Assembly (NCBI RefSeq): GCF_037392515.1
Contig: NC_090291.1
Span: 37,285,001-37,349,000, forward strand
Direction of reading: 5' to 3'
Origin: Haliotis asinina
Lineage: Eukaryota; Mollusca; Gastropoda; Lepetellida; Haliotidae
Length of the DNA: 64,000 nt
Part shown: in pieces, positions 54,301 to 64,000 of the stretch
How the letters are laid out: every line of letters begins with the position of its first letter
How positions within the stretch are numbered: the stretch's first letter is position 1
Translations under genes and position numbers: made by a program
Notes under the pieces: model-generated
Database searches by the model: none
Seen by the model: only the letters and a program-made list of their open reading frames with translations
Told to the model about the DNA's origin: nothing

Positions 54301-57300
54301 TCATGCATGGAAACATTCTATCAACACCCTCACAATTCATGGATTTTCAGGCACTACCCAGCTGCCGTTATGTCATGATTTGGCTGCTTTTAAGCAGATC
54401 TTACCATAATTGCATAGAGCGATGCTCATGTGGTTGATCACAGGATTGTTTGGTCCAGATTGCCACCATAAAGCTTGGATAATGCTGATTGCAGTATAAA
54501 ACTAAACTCACACACTCAATGTGTTCCTACAATATCTTTACAGAGGAACCTCACTTATCCGGACCCCTGATATATGGAAACCACGATATTGGACAGTATT
54601 TACATGAAACAAACTATCTACTGCATAAAATGTTTCATTTCACTGGAAATCAACCTCCCTGATCTGAATTTTCAGTGCAACTGGTGAAAAATATACAGCA
54701 TTGCCTGACACGTAATTGACAACATTACATTTGGTTTGCACTTCAAAGCCAACTATGCTACAATAAACTTGCCTATCACGTGATCTATATTAATTTACTG
54801 ATATCAATACATATTCTGGTTATACACAGATGGATATACACAGATGTTATACTATTTCTGGACTTGTGTTTTGGATCTATTTTATTGCTTTTATTAAAAA
54901 TGTCATTAAACATCGCACACGTTAGTTTAAGAAAAATCAGTGATCACCCAAATCACAGATGTTCATATCAACCACATGCACGTAACATTTCTTATCAAAG
55001 TGGCAGGTATCACATGACCTATTGAAATCTACACATATCAATACACATGCTGGTGTATCCTATATCAAGACTTTGTTTACAATCTGTTTTATTGATTTTA
55101 TCTGAAACATTCATATTCACATTCACATTCAAATTCACTTTAATTAATTCTGACAAAATTCTGAATGATTGAGAAATTAAAACACATATGGTAGCAACCA
55201 CCACTTGCATATTACCTTTACTTAAAATGAACACATTGCTTTAATACATATTCTGTACACTGTTGCGTTAGTCCTGTTAAAATTCACTTGTGTATTCGGT
55301 GCATCAAAACACTGCCCTTCATGAACTGAAATAATTACTCATGGTCACTGGAATCGAATATATATTGCAGTTGTTACAATGTATTCGTAAAACATATGGT
55401 ATTCACCTTATAATGTTGCAATACTACACACATTCTGTAATGGTATTGTTCATATTCATGTTACTGTAATGGTGTTGTTCATATATGTTGCTGCAATGTT
55501 GCTGTATATATTCTACATGTTGTTGCAATGTATTCGTAAAACAGACGGTATTCACCTTATAATGTTGCAATACTACACACATTCTGTAATGGTATTGTTC
55601 ATATTCATGTTACTGTAATGGTGTTGTTCATATATGTCGCTGCAATGTTGCTGTATATATTCTACATGTTGTTGCAATGATGTTGTTCATGTGGATGTTG
55701 CTGCAGTGTTGCTGTATATGTTCCATATGTGGCTGTAATGTTGCAACACATATGGTGTGATGCTGTAGTGCTAATGTTGCTGTAATGTTGCAACACATTT
55801 GGTGTGATGCTGTAGTGCTAATGTTGCTGTAATGTTGCAACACATTTGGTGTGATGCTGTAGTTGAAACCTTGCTGTAATGTTGCAAAACAGATGGTGTG
55901 ATACAACACATATGGTGTGATGCTGTAGTGCAAACATTGCTGTAATGTTGCAACACATATGATGTTATGCTGTCCTGCAAACGTTGCTGTAATGCTGCAA
56001 CACACATGGTGTGATGCCGCAGTGCAAACGTTGCTGTAATGTAGCAACACACATGGTGTGATGCTGCAGTGCAAACGTTGCTGTAATGTTGCAACACACA
56101 TGGTGTGATGCCGCAGTGCAAACGTTGCTGTAATGTTGCAACACACATGGTGTGATGCCGCAGTGCAAACGTTGCTGTAATGTTGCAACACACATGGTGT
56201 GATGCCGCAGTGCAAACGTTGCTGTAATGTTGCAACACACATGGTGTGATGCCGCAGTGCAAACGTTGCTGTAATGTTGCAACACACATGGTGTGATGCC
56301 GTAGTGCAAACGCTGCTGTAATGTTGCAACACACATGATATGATGCTGTAGTGCAAACGTTTCAGTAATGGGACAGGCTACACATAGGTGGATCCAGGAG
56401 GGTTTGTCCCGAATGTTTATGAAATGACCATTGATATTCTTGTGAAAATGGGTGAAAATAGGTGAAAATAGGTGAAAAGTGAACTGTGCAATCCCCTTTC
56501 TGCCATTTCTGTATCCATCCCTGCCACATATTTTAGTGCATATACTACAACAAGAATGCCATTCTTCAGGGTATTATTATTTGTAGAAGCCTGTAGGAGG
56601 TCATTCATTAACTGCTCGACAAAGGCAAATGAAAAGATCATGTATGGTGTTACACGTGTCATACTGACGTACATATACTGTCACGTAAGTGCTTTGCTGC
56701 TGTTTAAATGCTTCCCTTATCGTGACAGTATTTTTAAACACGGTAATGAACACTGTTGACAATGAGTCATGCTGTAAGAAAATAAATTCTTGGACATGGA
56801 AATGTCAGAGGAGGCCATTATGCGGCTGCTATTGATCGTTACAGCTATAAATAGGTTAATTACTTTCAGACTTCACTAAACCTTTCTAAACGTCAACATT
56901 CATACCACTGCATTATACCACTGTAACAGGAGAAATAACAGTCTGAGCTGATCTAGCGCTGTATAATTCCACCATTGTGGACACAGCATATCCAGCCTGA
57001 GATTTACATTGCAGGCCTAATTTTCATTGCAAACACAGACCCTGGTTATAACTGATTACACATACAGAACAGCACCTGACATACAGTGTATAGGAGACTG
57101 CAGTGCAGAGAAGGTAAATGATCAAATGTACCCACACAGAACAGCACCTGACATACAGTGTATAGGAGACTGCAGTGCAGAGAAGGTAAATGATCAAATG
57201 TACCCACACAGAACAGCACCTGACATACAGTGTATAGGAGACTGCAGTGCAGAGAAGGTAAATGATCAAATGTACCCACACAGAACAGCACCTGACATAC

Positions 57301-59491
57301 AGTGTATAGGAGACTGCAGTGCAGAGAAGGTAAATGATGAAATGTACCCACACAGAACAGCACCTGACATACAGTGTATAGGAGACTGCAGTGCAGAGAA
57401 GGTAAATGATCAAATGTACCCACACAAAAAACAGCAATTTATGGGTAAATAAGCAACTTTTTTCCTTTTTCAATTAAATTCAATTTTGGATAGACCTTGT
57501 CAGTGTGTATTTGCAGGTTGCATACTGAAATCCCTGATAATATGTTCTCTGAACACTAGTGTTGTCCCCAATGGGTGTGAGAGAGTGTGAGTGAGGGAGT
57601 TTGCACGTGAGTGAGTGAGAGAGAGAGCGTTTTTATGCCACTTTTAGCAACAGGCCTATCAGGCCTATTCCAGTGACATCAGAACAGGGGCCCATCAGAA
57701 CAATGGGCTTCATACATGGTACCCATATGGCAATTTCAACAAAACAAAAAAGATGACACAAATATGTCAAAACATAGAGTGAACATATTTCAGTCATTAC
57801 AGGACAATGCAGTGCAGGGTTGTTGACAGTAAGTTTCCAGTCTTACATGCTCATAGTAGAGTCCTTTGAGCTCTTTCAATATTACAGCAGTTCTAACCAC
57901 TCATTCCTGTAATTGTCTTAAATGCAGGAAGATATGACATGAGTAACCTCTGTCGGAACAGAATGATGCCTTACATGGTATTGCTGAAATATTGCTGCAG
58001 AAAGCCTCACTCACTTAATGGATCAACTGTCAGGATCAATGACTTCACTACAGTGGGTTGTTGCTCATGATATCAGTCACTGGACTGTGTCATAATATTG
58101 ACCACTGGGTGGTGTCATAACACTGACCACTGGATGGTGTCATAATATTGACCACTGGATGGTGTCATAATATTGACCACTGGATGGTGTCATAATATTG
58201 ACCACTGGATTACCTACAGTTGTCTATCAATGGAGTGCAATGTGTGAAGCCCATTTAAGGCGTAGCCTGCCGTGATAATGCTGGAGTAGTGTTAAAAGCT
58301 GCACAAAACTATATTCACGCACTCATCATAATAAGCTATTATACGAAACTAATCATCAGTTTATTCTGTAGCCTGCACAACAACACAATCACGGGATCTT
58401 TCATGCGATTAAGTCTTTTGATCTTGTTGTTAATACCATGACTAATCAATACGCACCTTGAACACCCCCAAAAATGGCCGTCTCACGAAGGGAAATGTCC
58501 CAGAAGCTGGTTTCTTCAACAGCGAGCAGCTAACTAGCTCAATATTCTGTGATGTGTCGTACAAAAACGCATTGTACTCCATACTCTGAAACACACATCA
58601 TACTAATATAGGATGATTTGATTTGATTAGAAAGAAGCCTTCCTCATGGAAAAACAAAAGACCTGTGATTTGTGTCAGAATGGCACTGCATGTGTTGTTT
58701 ATAAAAATGTTCGTTTGTTGGTCAGGTAAATGAATTTTCTACATGCTCTCTATTACATGTAATAGTTATGCTTAATCAAAGGATTGTACATGAGAGAAAT
58801 CTCTGTTCAGGTACCAGCACAAATAGACCCTGGACAAGAAGAGAGTGTTTATTGTGTCAAGCAGTTTAGAGAGTATTCTGCACTCACCCTGTACATCCTT
58901 CCTGTGGCTTCTGAGACAGAGCATTTCCAGTTGCCACGGTGACCCGCCCACTTCTTGTTGTTAGCTGATGTGGGAGTGTTGAGTTCATCACAGATCTGAA
59001 GCATAAACAGTCATTGCTGAGTTTGGGATCTGCACTAAAATCTGTAAATTCTCAAATCACTGCTAACATCAGTACACAAAATGTGCTGACTATGCTAATA
59101 TCAGTACACAAAATGTGCTGAATCGGTTAACATCAGTACACAAATGTGCTGAGCCGGTTAACATCAGTACACAAAATGTGCTGAGTCGGTTAACATCAGT
59201 ACAAAAAAAGAGCTGAGTTGGTTAACATCAGTACACAAAATGTGCCGAGTCAACCATAATCAGTACGAAAAATGTGCAGAGTCGGTTAACATCAGTACAC
59301 AAAATGTACTGACACTGCTACCCACTGCCCCTAAATGAGCCTCTGCTGTAATCTACATAGTACATTGACAATAAATCTGTATATACTCAGAGCATCAAGT
59401 GTAACGCATCTCAACAAGGTAGTAAGTATATATACTCACTCTGTCTAAGGCTTTTTCACTTGCTAATTCCTGGACAGCTACGATACCAAAC
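48379..59491 (-). CDS. EEPD1: EEPD1 orthologue, 3' part (endonuclease/exonuclease/phosphatase domain)
   Basis: Seven exons in gene order: 59440-59491, 58888-58995, 58457-58585, 52037-52175, 49870-49923, 49339-49479, 48379-48566 (stop TGA). All GT-AG and in phase, 269 residues. Readable motifs: AVQEL (catalytic Glu), KWAGHRGNWKCSVSEA, VVSVHLKAAGL, IIIVGDFNLSPDSD (catalytic Asp/Asn), YDNIWINRHTKDVFTG, and GLSNPWIPNGWSWGGV then SDHCPVYAE (catalytic Asp-His). From memory, human EEPD1 has FTGHWAVVREGL and NPWIPDNWSWGGVAS in the same places. In vertebrates it is a nuclease acting at stressed replication forks. The N-terminal helix-hairpin-helix part is not found up to position 64000, so the gene is partial here. 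The 6.3-kb intron 52176-58456 is full of minisatellites. Confidence 0.92.
48950..49095 (-). mobile_element. SINE-A copy, diverged, EEPD1 intron
   Basis: GTTGTTAACACTGCACCCAA, GACCAGGCAATCCAGTGATC and GAACATCAATTTACAAAATT. Confidence 0.6.
49615..49840 (-). mobile_element. SINE-A copy beside EEPD1 exon 49870-49923
   Basis: CAAATGGGATGCAGTGACAC, GTGTCAACCAAGTCAGTGAG and CTTACGACAAGCATGGGTTG; the 3' tail end is eroded. Confidence 0.7.
52870..53045 (+). mobile_element. SINE-A copy, EEPD1 intron
   Basis: GTGGTCAGGCTTACTGACTT, GGTTGACACATGTCATCGTA and CAATCACTGGATTGTCTGGT, ending GTGTGGCACTAAACAGACAA. Confidence 0.75.
53195..53328 (-). mobile_element. tRNA-derived SINE copy, EEPD1 intron
   Basis: GAGGAATCAAATCCCGGTCT and ACTTTAACCACTAAGCTGCC on the plus strand are the reverse of the B-box and A-box regions. 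Confidence 0.6.
54215..54345 (+). repeat. 36-bp minisatellite, ~3.5 copies
   Basis: Unit includes CGATTCATGCATGGAAACAT and TCTATCAACACCCTCA. EEPD1 intron. Confidence 0.85.
54413..54515 (+). mobile_element. SINE-A 3' fragment
   Basis: AGAGCGATGCTCATGTGGTT, GGATTGTTTGGTCCAGATTG and ATAAAACTAAACTCACACAC. Confidence 0.6.
55374..55690. repeat. 149-bp tandem duplication
   Basis: GTATTCGTAAAACA occurs at 55381 and 55530 and the following 140 bp match closely. It leads into the 47-bp array. Confidence 0.85.
55735..56350 (-). repeat. 47-bp minisatellite, ~13 copies, EEPD1 intron
   Basis: Unit on plus strand CACACATGGTGTGATGCCGC then AGTGCAAACGTTGCTGTAAT and GTTGCAA. Since 47 is not a multiple of three, one strand reads through three repeat phrases in turn; all three minus frames are open (up to 242 codons), an artefact. 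Confidence 0.92.
57050..57430 (+). repeat. 72-bp minisatellite, 5 copies, EEPD1 intron
   Basis: Unit includes CAGCACCTGACATACAGTGT, AGGAGACTGCAGTGCAGAGA and AGGTAAATGATCAAATG; copies near-identical, so recent. Open on both strands because 72 is a multiple of three. Confidence 0.95.
57630..57735 (-). mobile_element. tRNA-derived SINE body fragment
   Basis: TTTTATGCCACTTTTAGCAA, AATGGGCTTCATACATGGTA then CCCATATGG; the 3' side borders a (GTGA)-rich stretch at 57575-57630. Confidence 0.5.
57924..57964. repeat. single-arm copy of the palindromic element (EEPD1 intron)
   Basis: GCAGGAAGATATGACATGAG then TAACCTCTGTCGGAACAGAA, matching the right arm with a few changes. Confidence 0.7.
58086..58212 (+). 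repeat. 25-bp minisatellite, 5 copies
   Basis: CATAATATTGACCACTGG recurs at 58091, 58116, 58141, 58166 and 58191. Confidence 0.9.
58236..58320 (+). mobile_element. tRNA-derived SINE 3' fragment
   Basis: GCAATGTGTGAAGCCCATTT, CCTGCCGTGATAATGCTGGA and TTAAAAGCTGCACAAAACTA. Confidence 0.55.
59055..59315 (+). repeat. ~32-bp minisatellite, ~8 copies
   Basis: GTTAACATCAGTACACAAAA then TGTGCTGAGTCG, unit length 31-33 bp. Lies between the first two recognised EEPD1 exons (58995 and 59440). Confidence 0.9.
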
Positions 59492-59949
59492 CTGTTAAAT
59501 ACAAAAATATGTTTAAGAAAAACATTTCACACAGATGTGTTTTGATTGTAAAAATGACAATGTATACATGCATGAATGTATGAATGTGACTTCTGTTTGT
59601 GGATTTTTTAAAGACATAAAACAGGTAGTGTCAGTTGTAACTAGCAGGAATCAACTGCTACACAAAATTTGAGGTACTCTAAAGATATTAATCTGGTACA
59701 GCAAACATTTCAGAACATGAGGAAGCTGATTAGACGACTGACTTTGTGCTCTGGCCATTAGGTGCCTGACTCTGAGGGTGTGGGTTTGAATCCCAGATGA
59801 GACTAAACCAACAAAAGTACTAGAATCTGTACTGAGAATGTGTGATCCTAAATATAACATTTGCAAAAACACTGACTGAAGAATATCTGCACTAAATACA
59901 CTGCAGGAAACCCATGAAGATCTGTATTAGAACTTAGCAAATGATACTA

Positions 59950-60145
59950 GTCGTAAGAGGCAACTAACAGGATTGGGTGGTCAGGCTCACTGACATGGTT
60001 GAACATATCATCCCATCCCAGTTGTTGAGATCAATGCTCATGATGTCGATCACTGGATTGTCTGGTCCAGACACAATTATTTACAGACTGACGCCATACA
60101 ACTATAATATTTCTGGGTGTGGTGTTAAACAACAAACCTTAAACA
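59950..60145 (+). mobile_element. SINE-A copy
   Basis: CGTAAGAGGCAACTAACAGG, ATTGGGTGGTCAGGCTCACT, CACTGGATTGTCTGGTCCAG and GTGTGGTGTTAAACAACAAA. Confidence 0.8.
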
Positions 60146-60553
60146 AAACATTAATAGGTCAGTGTGGAACGATGGTAACAGGGATAGGGAGTCTACACAC
60201 AGTACTGTCGGGTCACAACAACCTAGTTCAACAAGTCTGGCTATGAACACACATGTTCCGTATAATGTGTCTGGTAGACAGTAAACAAGTAGCACATGCA
60301 CTGCATAACACTTCACCCTATCTTCAGCAGGTTATCATAGTGACAGACACTCTCAGCAACTAGTTGACCTACTTATGGAAATACAATCAAACTTATCACC
60401 ATGATAATATGATAACTGATCTTCTAATAGGCATGAAAATAGTGATATCATAAGTGTGTTATCTCATGTGTTTATCAAAGTGTTTCATAAACATTGGGAA
60501 TAAATACCGTCTACATATGTAAGTGAATGTATGATTCAGCAACAGTGTTGATA

Positions 60554-60719
60554 CAGTGGAAGCTGTCAAAACCGGCATCTGTCCAATCCGGCAACACTGG
60601 CACAAAATCTGTCCCATCCACGTCTTGTACATTTCTCACCAGCTATACAAACCGGCACATTGTCTAAACCAGATTATTTCTTTAGTCCCAGTGAGTGCCA
60701 GTTTTGACAGCTTCCACTG
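60554..60719. mobile_element. pogo/Tc1-like MITE with TA target duplication
   Basis: Left end CAGTGGAAGCTGTCAAAACC, right end GTTTTGACAGCTTCCACTG; TA at 60552-60553 and 60720-60721. 166 bp, non-coding. Confidence 0.85.
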
Positions 60720-61189
60720 TACTTCTCAGTGTAAACATATGACACATGATAGTCAAGTCTAAAGTCAATGTGTCCATACTAACTCTATAGTAATTTTCTC
60801 CATACAGCAGGAAAGCTGGACAGGGAGGCACTTCTGAATCATAAAGCCAATCTTTATAGGGCTTAATTGCTCTGATATTTAATATAACCTTGGAATATCA
60901 CTTTAAAGGCTTATGACTGTTGAGATAGACTTGTGCAAGTGTTGCCCGTGAGTCATATGGCCACACACAAATGAAAACACACACAAAAAATCCAAAACAC
61001 AAATGCCAGATATGCATGATGCCAAAAGAGCCTTTTCTCTATATTAATTGTTTGTGATGGACAGAGACTACAAACCATTACACTATTCATTTGATCAGCT
61101 TTTTAAACAAAAGTCATCAGAAGATGGCATATCCCTCCAGCCCCAACACATTTGAAAGGACAAATCATCTGACAGCTACTTGATGTTTT

Positions 61190-61990
61190 CTTAGATTAAG
61201 TTTGAATTGTTTCCATGGAAGTCATGAAAAATATAAATGCCATATATCTGTAAACAGCAAAAGGCACCACTTCAAGATCTGTCTCATATCCTTGCCAAGA
61301 TCTGTTGAAAGATATGAAATGGTTTTCTCCAGAAATGAAGCCCATCCCTCCAGTTTGAGACTAAGTGTCACTATGGTTTCCATAGAAACCAGGGAAAATA
61401 AAAATGCCAAAACACTGTAAATAGCAAAAGGCACCACTTTGTGGTCTGCCTCAAATATCTGCAAAGTTTTGCTGTAAGATATTGAATAGTTTTCGAGTTG
61501 CTCCGGAAACGAAGCCCATCCCTCCATTTTGAGACTAAGTCTGAATCGTTTCCATGGAAACCGAGAAAATAATAAATCACAAGAACCTGTAAATAGCAAA
61601 AGGCACCACTTCAGGTTCTGACTGATATATCTACTAAGTTTTGTAGAAAAATATAGAACGTTTTTTGAGTTCTGCTCCAGAAACGAAACACACCTCTCAC
61701 TTTTGAGACTATGTCCGAAACATTTCCATGAAAACCGAGAAAATAATAAATCACAAAGACCTGTACATAGCAAAAGGCACCACCTTAGGTTCTGACTGAT
61801 ATATCTACCAAGTTTTGCAGAAACATATTGAACGGTCTTTTAGTTCTGCTCCGGAAACGAAGCCCACCCCACCATAAGACTAAAAAAATTTTCCATGGAA
61901 AAACAAAAAAAATAAAAATGCGATTATCATATTTATCAAGTTTGGTCTAAAAATATTGAACGGTTTCTGAGTTATGCTCCGGAAACAAAA
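61190..61990. repeat. ~170-bp degenerate tandem repeat, 4-5 units
   Basis: CAAAAGGCACCAC recurs at 61258, 61425, 61597 and 61771 (steps 167, 172, 174). Units also carry TCCGGAAACGAAGCCCA and TTTCCATGGAAA. One minus frame stays open for 183 codons but shows no protein family. Confidence 0.85.
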
Positions 61991-62044
61991 TGATTACAGA
62001 TGGATGGATGAGGCGTCGACTATATCCTCCCGCATTACATGTCA

Positions 62045-62275
62045 TCGCAGGATAGAGTGTTATGATCCAGATTATTACAGGGTAGAGTGTTATGATCCAG
62101 ATTATTACAGGATAGAGTGTTATGATCCAGATTATTACAGGATAGAGTGTTATGATCCAGATTATTACAGGGTAGAGTGTTATGATCCAGATTATTACAG
62201 GGTAGAGTGTTATGATCCAGATGTTTGACAGGGTAGAGTGTTATGATCCAGATGTATGACAGAGTAGAGTGTTAT
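62045..62275 (+). repeat. 30-bp minisatellite, ~7-8 copies
   Basis: Unit GTAGAGTGTTATGATCCAGA then TTATTACAGG, period 30. Confidence 0.92.
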
Positions 62276-62634
62276 GATATGTACTACAGGATAATGCCTA
62301 TATACCAGATGTGTACATCAAGCCACATCACCAGCGGCTCAGTATGTACTACAATATCTGTCATGTGCCATATGCACGCACCAGCCACCTCGCTATTACA
62401 GATGGTGTTAATCACACACTCTTTCATTACCCAACCAAGCAATGTTTTCTGGCTAGAAACCCTGCTACGGACTTGTCATCTGGATGCACATGGTCAATGA
62501 GATTTGATTCTGCAGTAACTGAATAAAGGGACCCACTAAATGTTTAAAGTTATGACTTTCAAGACTAATTTCAAACCCCGTTTAGTTATGCGTATAGGTA
62601 AACTGATCCTTATACTGAAATTACAGGGCTTAAA

Positions 62635-62715
62635 CACTGTGCCCATGTGGGGAATCAAACCAGGGCCTTCAGTATGACAAGCAAAAGCTTTAACCACTGG
62701 GCTACCTACCATGAT
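62635..62715 (-). mobile_element. tRNA-derived SINE head fragment
   Basis: GTGGGGAATCAAACCAGGGC and AGCTTTAACCACTGGGCTAC on the plus strand. Confidence 0.6.
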
Positions 62716-63276
62716 GTCACGAAACTGATCCCTACTTTAAGAATAATGTTCAGCAAACACAGGTTTGTATTGTATTCAGTGTTTTGTTTGTTGATTGTTT
62801 AATGCTGCACAGCAATATTCCAGCTATATGGCATCTATATTCAGCAACAAACGTTCTGAAACACATCAATGAACAATGGGTATTTATTTGTAGTATGTAA
62901 GGTTTTATAATTATCAGTTGTATCCTTTTGTTCATGCTTCTCTTGTTGATTTCTTGCATACTCTGTAAACATTCAAGCTATGACCAGACAATGTAGTAGT
63001 GAGCAAGTCAGGTTTTATTCCAGTATTCCAGAAATGACATGGAAGGGAACACCTGGGCCCTGTTTCACAAAGCTCTAGAGGCAATTATTGTATGTCAGTG
63101 TTACAGTGTTACAGTGTTACAGTTGTAGTATTCTAAAGGTGCTCCAAACCGTAGGTGATACATTTTTAAACCTGGCTCCCTGTGAATACCATCACCCTCT
63201 GCCACCTCACCCACTTCCAGAACTAAAGCTATAATTACAGTTCACAGTTACTGGTACTTCTTAGGGTGCAGAAACA

Positions 63277-63440
63277 GTGGGGTAGCCTAGTGGTTAAAGC
63301 ACTCATCATGCTGACGCTGAAGAGTCCAGTTTGATTCCCCACATGGGTACAAAGTGTGAATCTAATTTCTGGTGTCCCCTGACTGTGATGTTGATGGAAT
63401 ATTGCCAAAGTAACAAAAAACTAAACTCAGTGAACTCACT
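63277..63440 (+). mobile_element. tRNA-derived SINE copy
   Basis: GGGGTAGCCTAGTGGTTAAA, TTTGATTCCCCACATGGGTA, TTCTGGTGTCCCCTGACTGT and GGAATATTGCCAAAGTAAC; tail eroded. Confidence 0.75.
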
Positions 63441-64000
63441 TTTATGGATCAGTCCTACTAGTGAGAAAATCACTGCTCTTAGATATCAGCTGATTCTAGT
63501 TCACTGTAAAAGTCACAAACAGTATTTAAAGGAATACTAGTATTCAGCATTAGATTACTGCTTGGAAAGAGTGTTCTGATGAGTCAGCTGTAATTGTCTC
63601 CTTCTGATCTCTTGAAAATATCAAAAACAGAATATTTACTTTAATCTTGAGAAATGAAGCTGCATTCATCACCTGAAAATAGGTTAACCAGCTCTCTTTG
63701 AATCTCTGTGAAGAACTAGTTAATCCAATATCATTCTCAAGACAAGAAACAAACCAATTTTTCAAAACTGATTACAAAAGTCTGAACACATGGGACAACA
63801 TGGACCCAGCACAGGATGAAGACACAGACCAATATCACATGGATCAATAACTCGTTAATTTCAATCTTTCGTTACAAGATGCCTGAGTGTGGCTGGATTC
63901 TACAGGACACACTGCATGTCGATTGCACATGACACAGTTACAGAGAATACCTGCTTGATAATTAATGAAATAGGTATACACAAAGCTTCTGCTATGGCTG

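Larger units (their letters stand above)
59492..64000. other. EEPD1 upstream intron or intergenic DNA
   Basis: No N-terminal EEPD1 exon found. Contains a tRNA-like relic near 59735-59805 (GGTTTGAATCC B box), SINE-A at 59950, MITE at 60554, the 170-bp repeat at 61190, 30-bp repeat at 62045, SINE-A scrap near 62775-62840 and tRNA-SINEs at 62635 and 63277. Confidence 0.6.

Noticed and set aside
54539-54600. Left end of a pogo/Tigger-like element (CAGAGGAACCTCACTTATCC)
   Set aside because: No matching right end found; too little to annotate.
55735-56350. CRISPR-like regular repeats here and in other arrays
   Set aside because: Units are contiguous without unique spacers, and the DNA is animal; these are minisatellites.
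55628-56356. 242-codon minus-strand frame
   Set aside because: Reading of the 47-bp array; all three frames are open and give the same Cys/His-rich phrases.
57024-57473. Open frames on both strands, 125-149 codons
   Set aside because: 72-bp array; period is a multiple of three so stops are absent by chance in every unit at once.
59735-59805. Possible functional tRNA gene
   Set aside because: Only a B-box-like GGTTTGAATCC and a weak A box; no cloverleaf could be drawn. Probably a SINE relic.
61222-61773. 183-codon minus-strand frame
   Set aside because: Lies in the ~170-bp degenerate repeat, no domain, unit length varies by non-multiples of three.

Overview
The window looks like nuclear DNA of a gastropod mollusc, most likely an abalone (Haliotis) or a close vetigastropod. 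The evidence is short exons with GT-AG introns, protein families typical of animals, and many copies of short interspersed repeats that I associate with abalone: a SINE-like family ending in GCGGCGTAAA plus (ACTC)n or (CCAA)n, and a tRNA-derived SINE. The species call is from memory of such repeats, not from a search.

Layout. (1) Positions 1-31001, minus strand: two tandem paralogous genes of the SLC6 Na+/Cl- dependent transporter family. Gene A (1-9739, running off the left edge) has 14 coding exons visible, plus a possible one-codon initiator exon at 10011-10013. Gene B (14903-30994) has 14 exons. Core exon lengths and phases match almost one for one, so they arose by gene duplication. Gene B carries an unusual C-terminal tail with 24 uninterrupted octapeptide repeats, each with Lys at position 3. 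A full-length I-type LINE (18705-24798) with two open reading frames and a 12-bp target-site duplication sits in one gene B intron. (2) 31-35.8 kb: SINEs, a Tc1/mariner transposase relic and an unnamed repeat in three copies. (3) 35885-41108, plus strand: two intronless tandem paralogs with ankyrin repeats and a C-terminal SOCS-box-like segment (ASB-like). (4) 41-48 kb: no gene seen; foldback elements and one near-perfect 78-bp palindrome. (5) 48379-59491, minus strand: the 3' half (7 exons, nuclease domain) of an EEPD1 orthologue; its first exons lie to the right of what I can recognise, probably beyond the window. (6) 59.5-64 kb: intron or intergenic DNA full of minisatellites and MITEs.

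Functional picture. The SLC6 pair are plasma-membrane symporters, most like glycine/neutral amino acid carriers in sequence; substrate cannot be settled here. The ASB-like pair would be substrate receptors of Cullin-5 ubiquitin ligases if the SOCS box is real. EEPD1 is a DNA-repair type nuclease. Nothing suggests that these three groups work together; they are neighbours.

The most striking theme is minisatellites at exon edges. In both SLC6 genes, tandem arrays include or abut splice sites (713-830, 1138-1380, 16130-16458, 29650-30165), another lies next to an acceptor (5150-5880), and one array (15074-15649) is inside the coding sequence. I could run no searches; coordinates of exons come from reading GT-AG boundaries and checking phase by hand.
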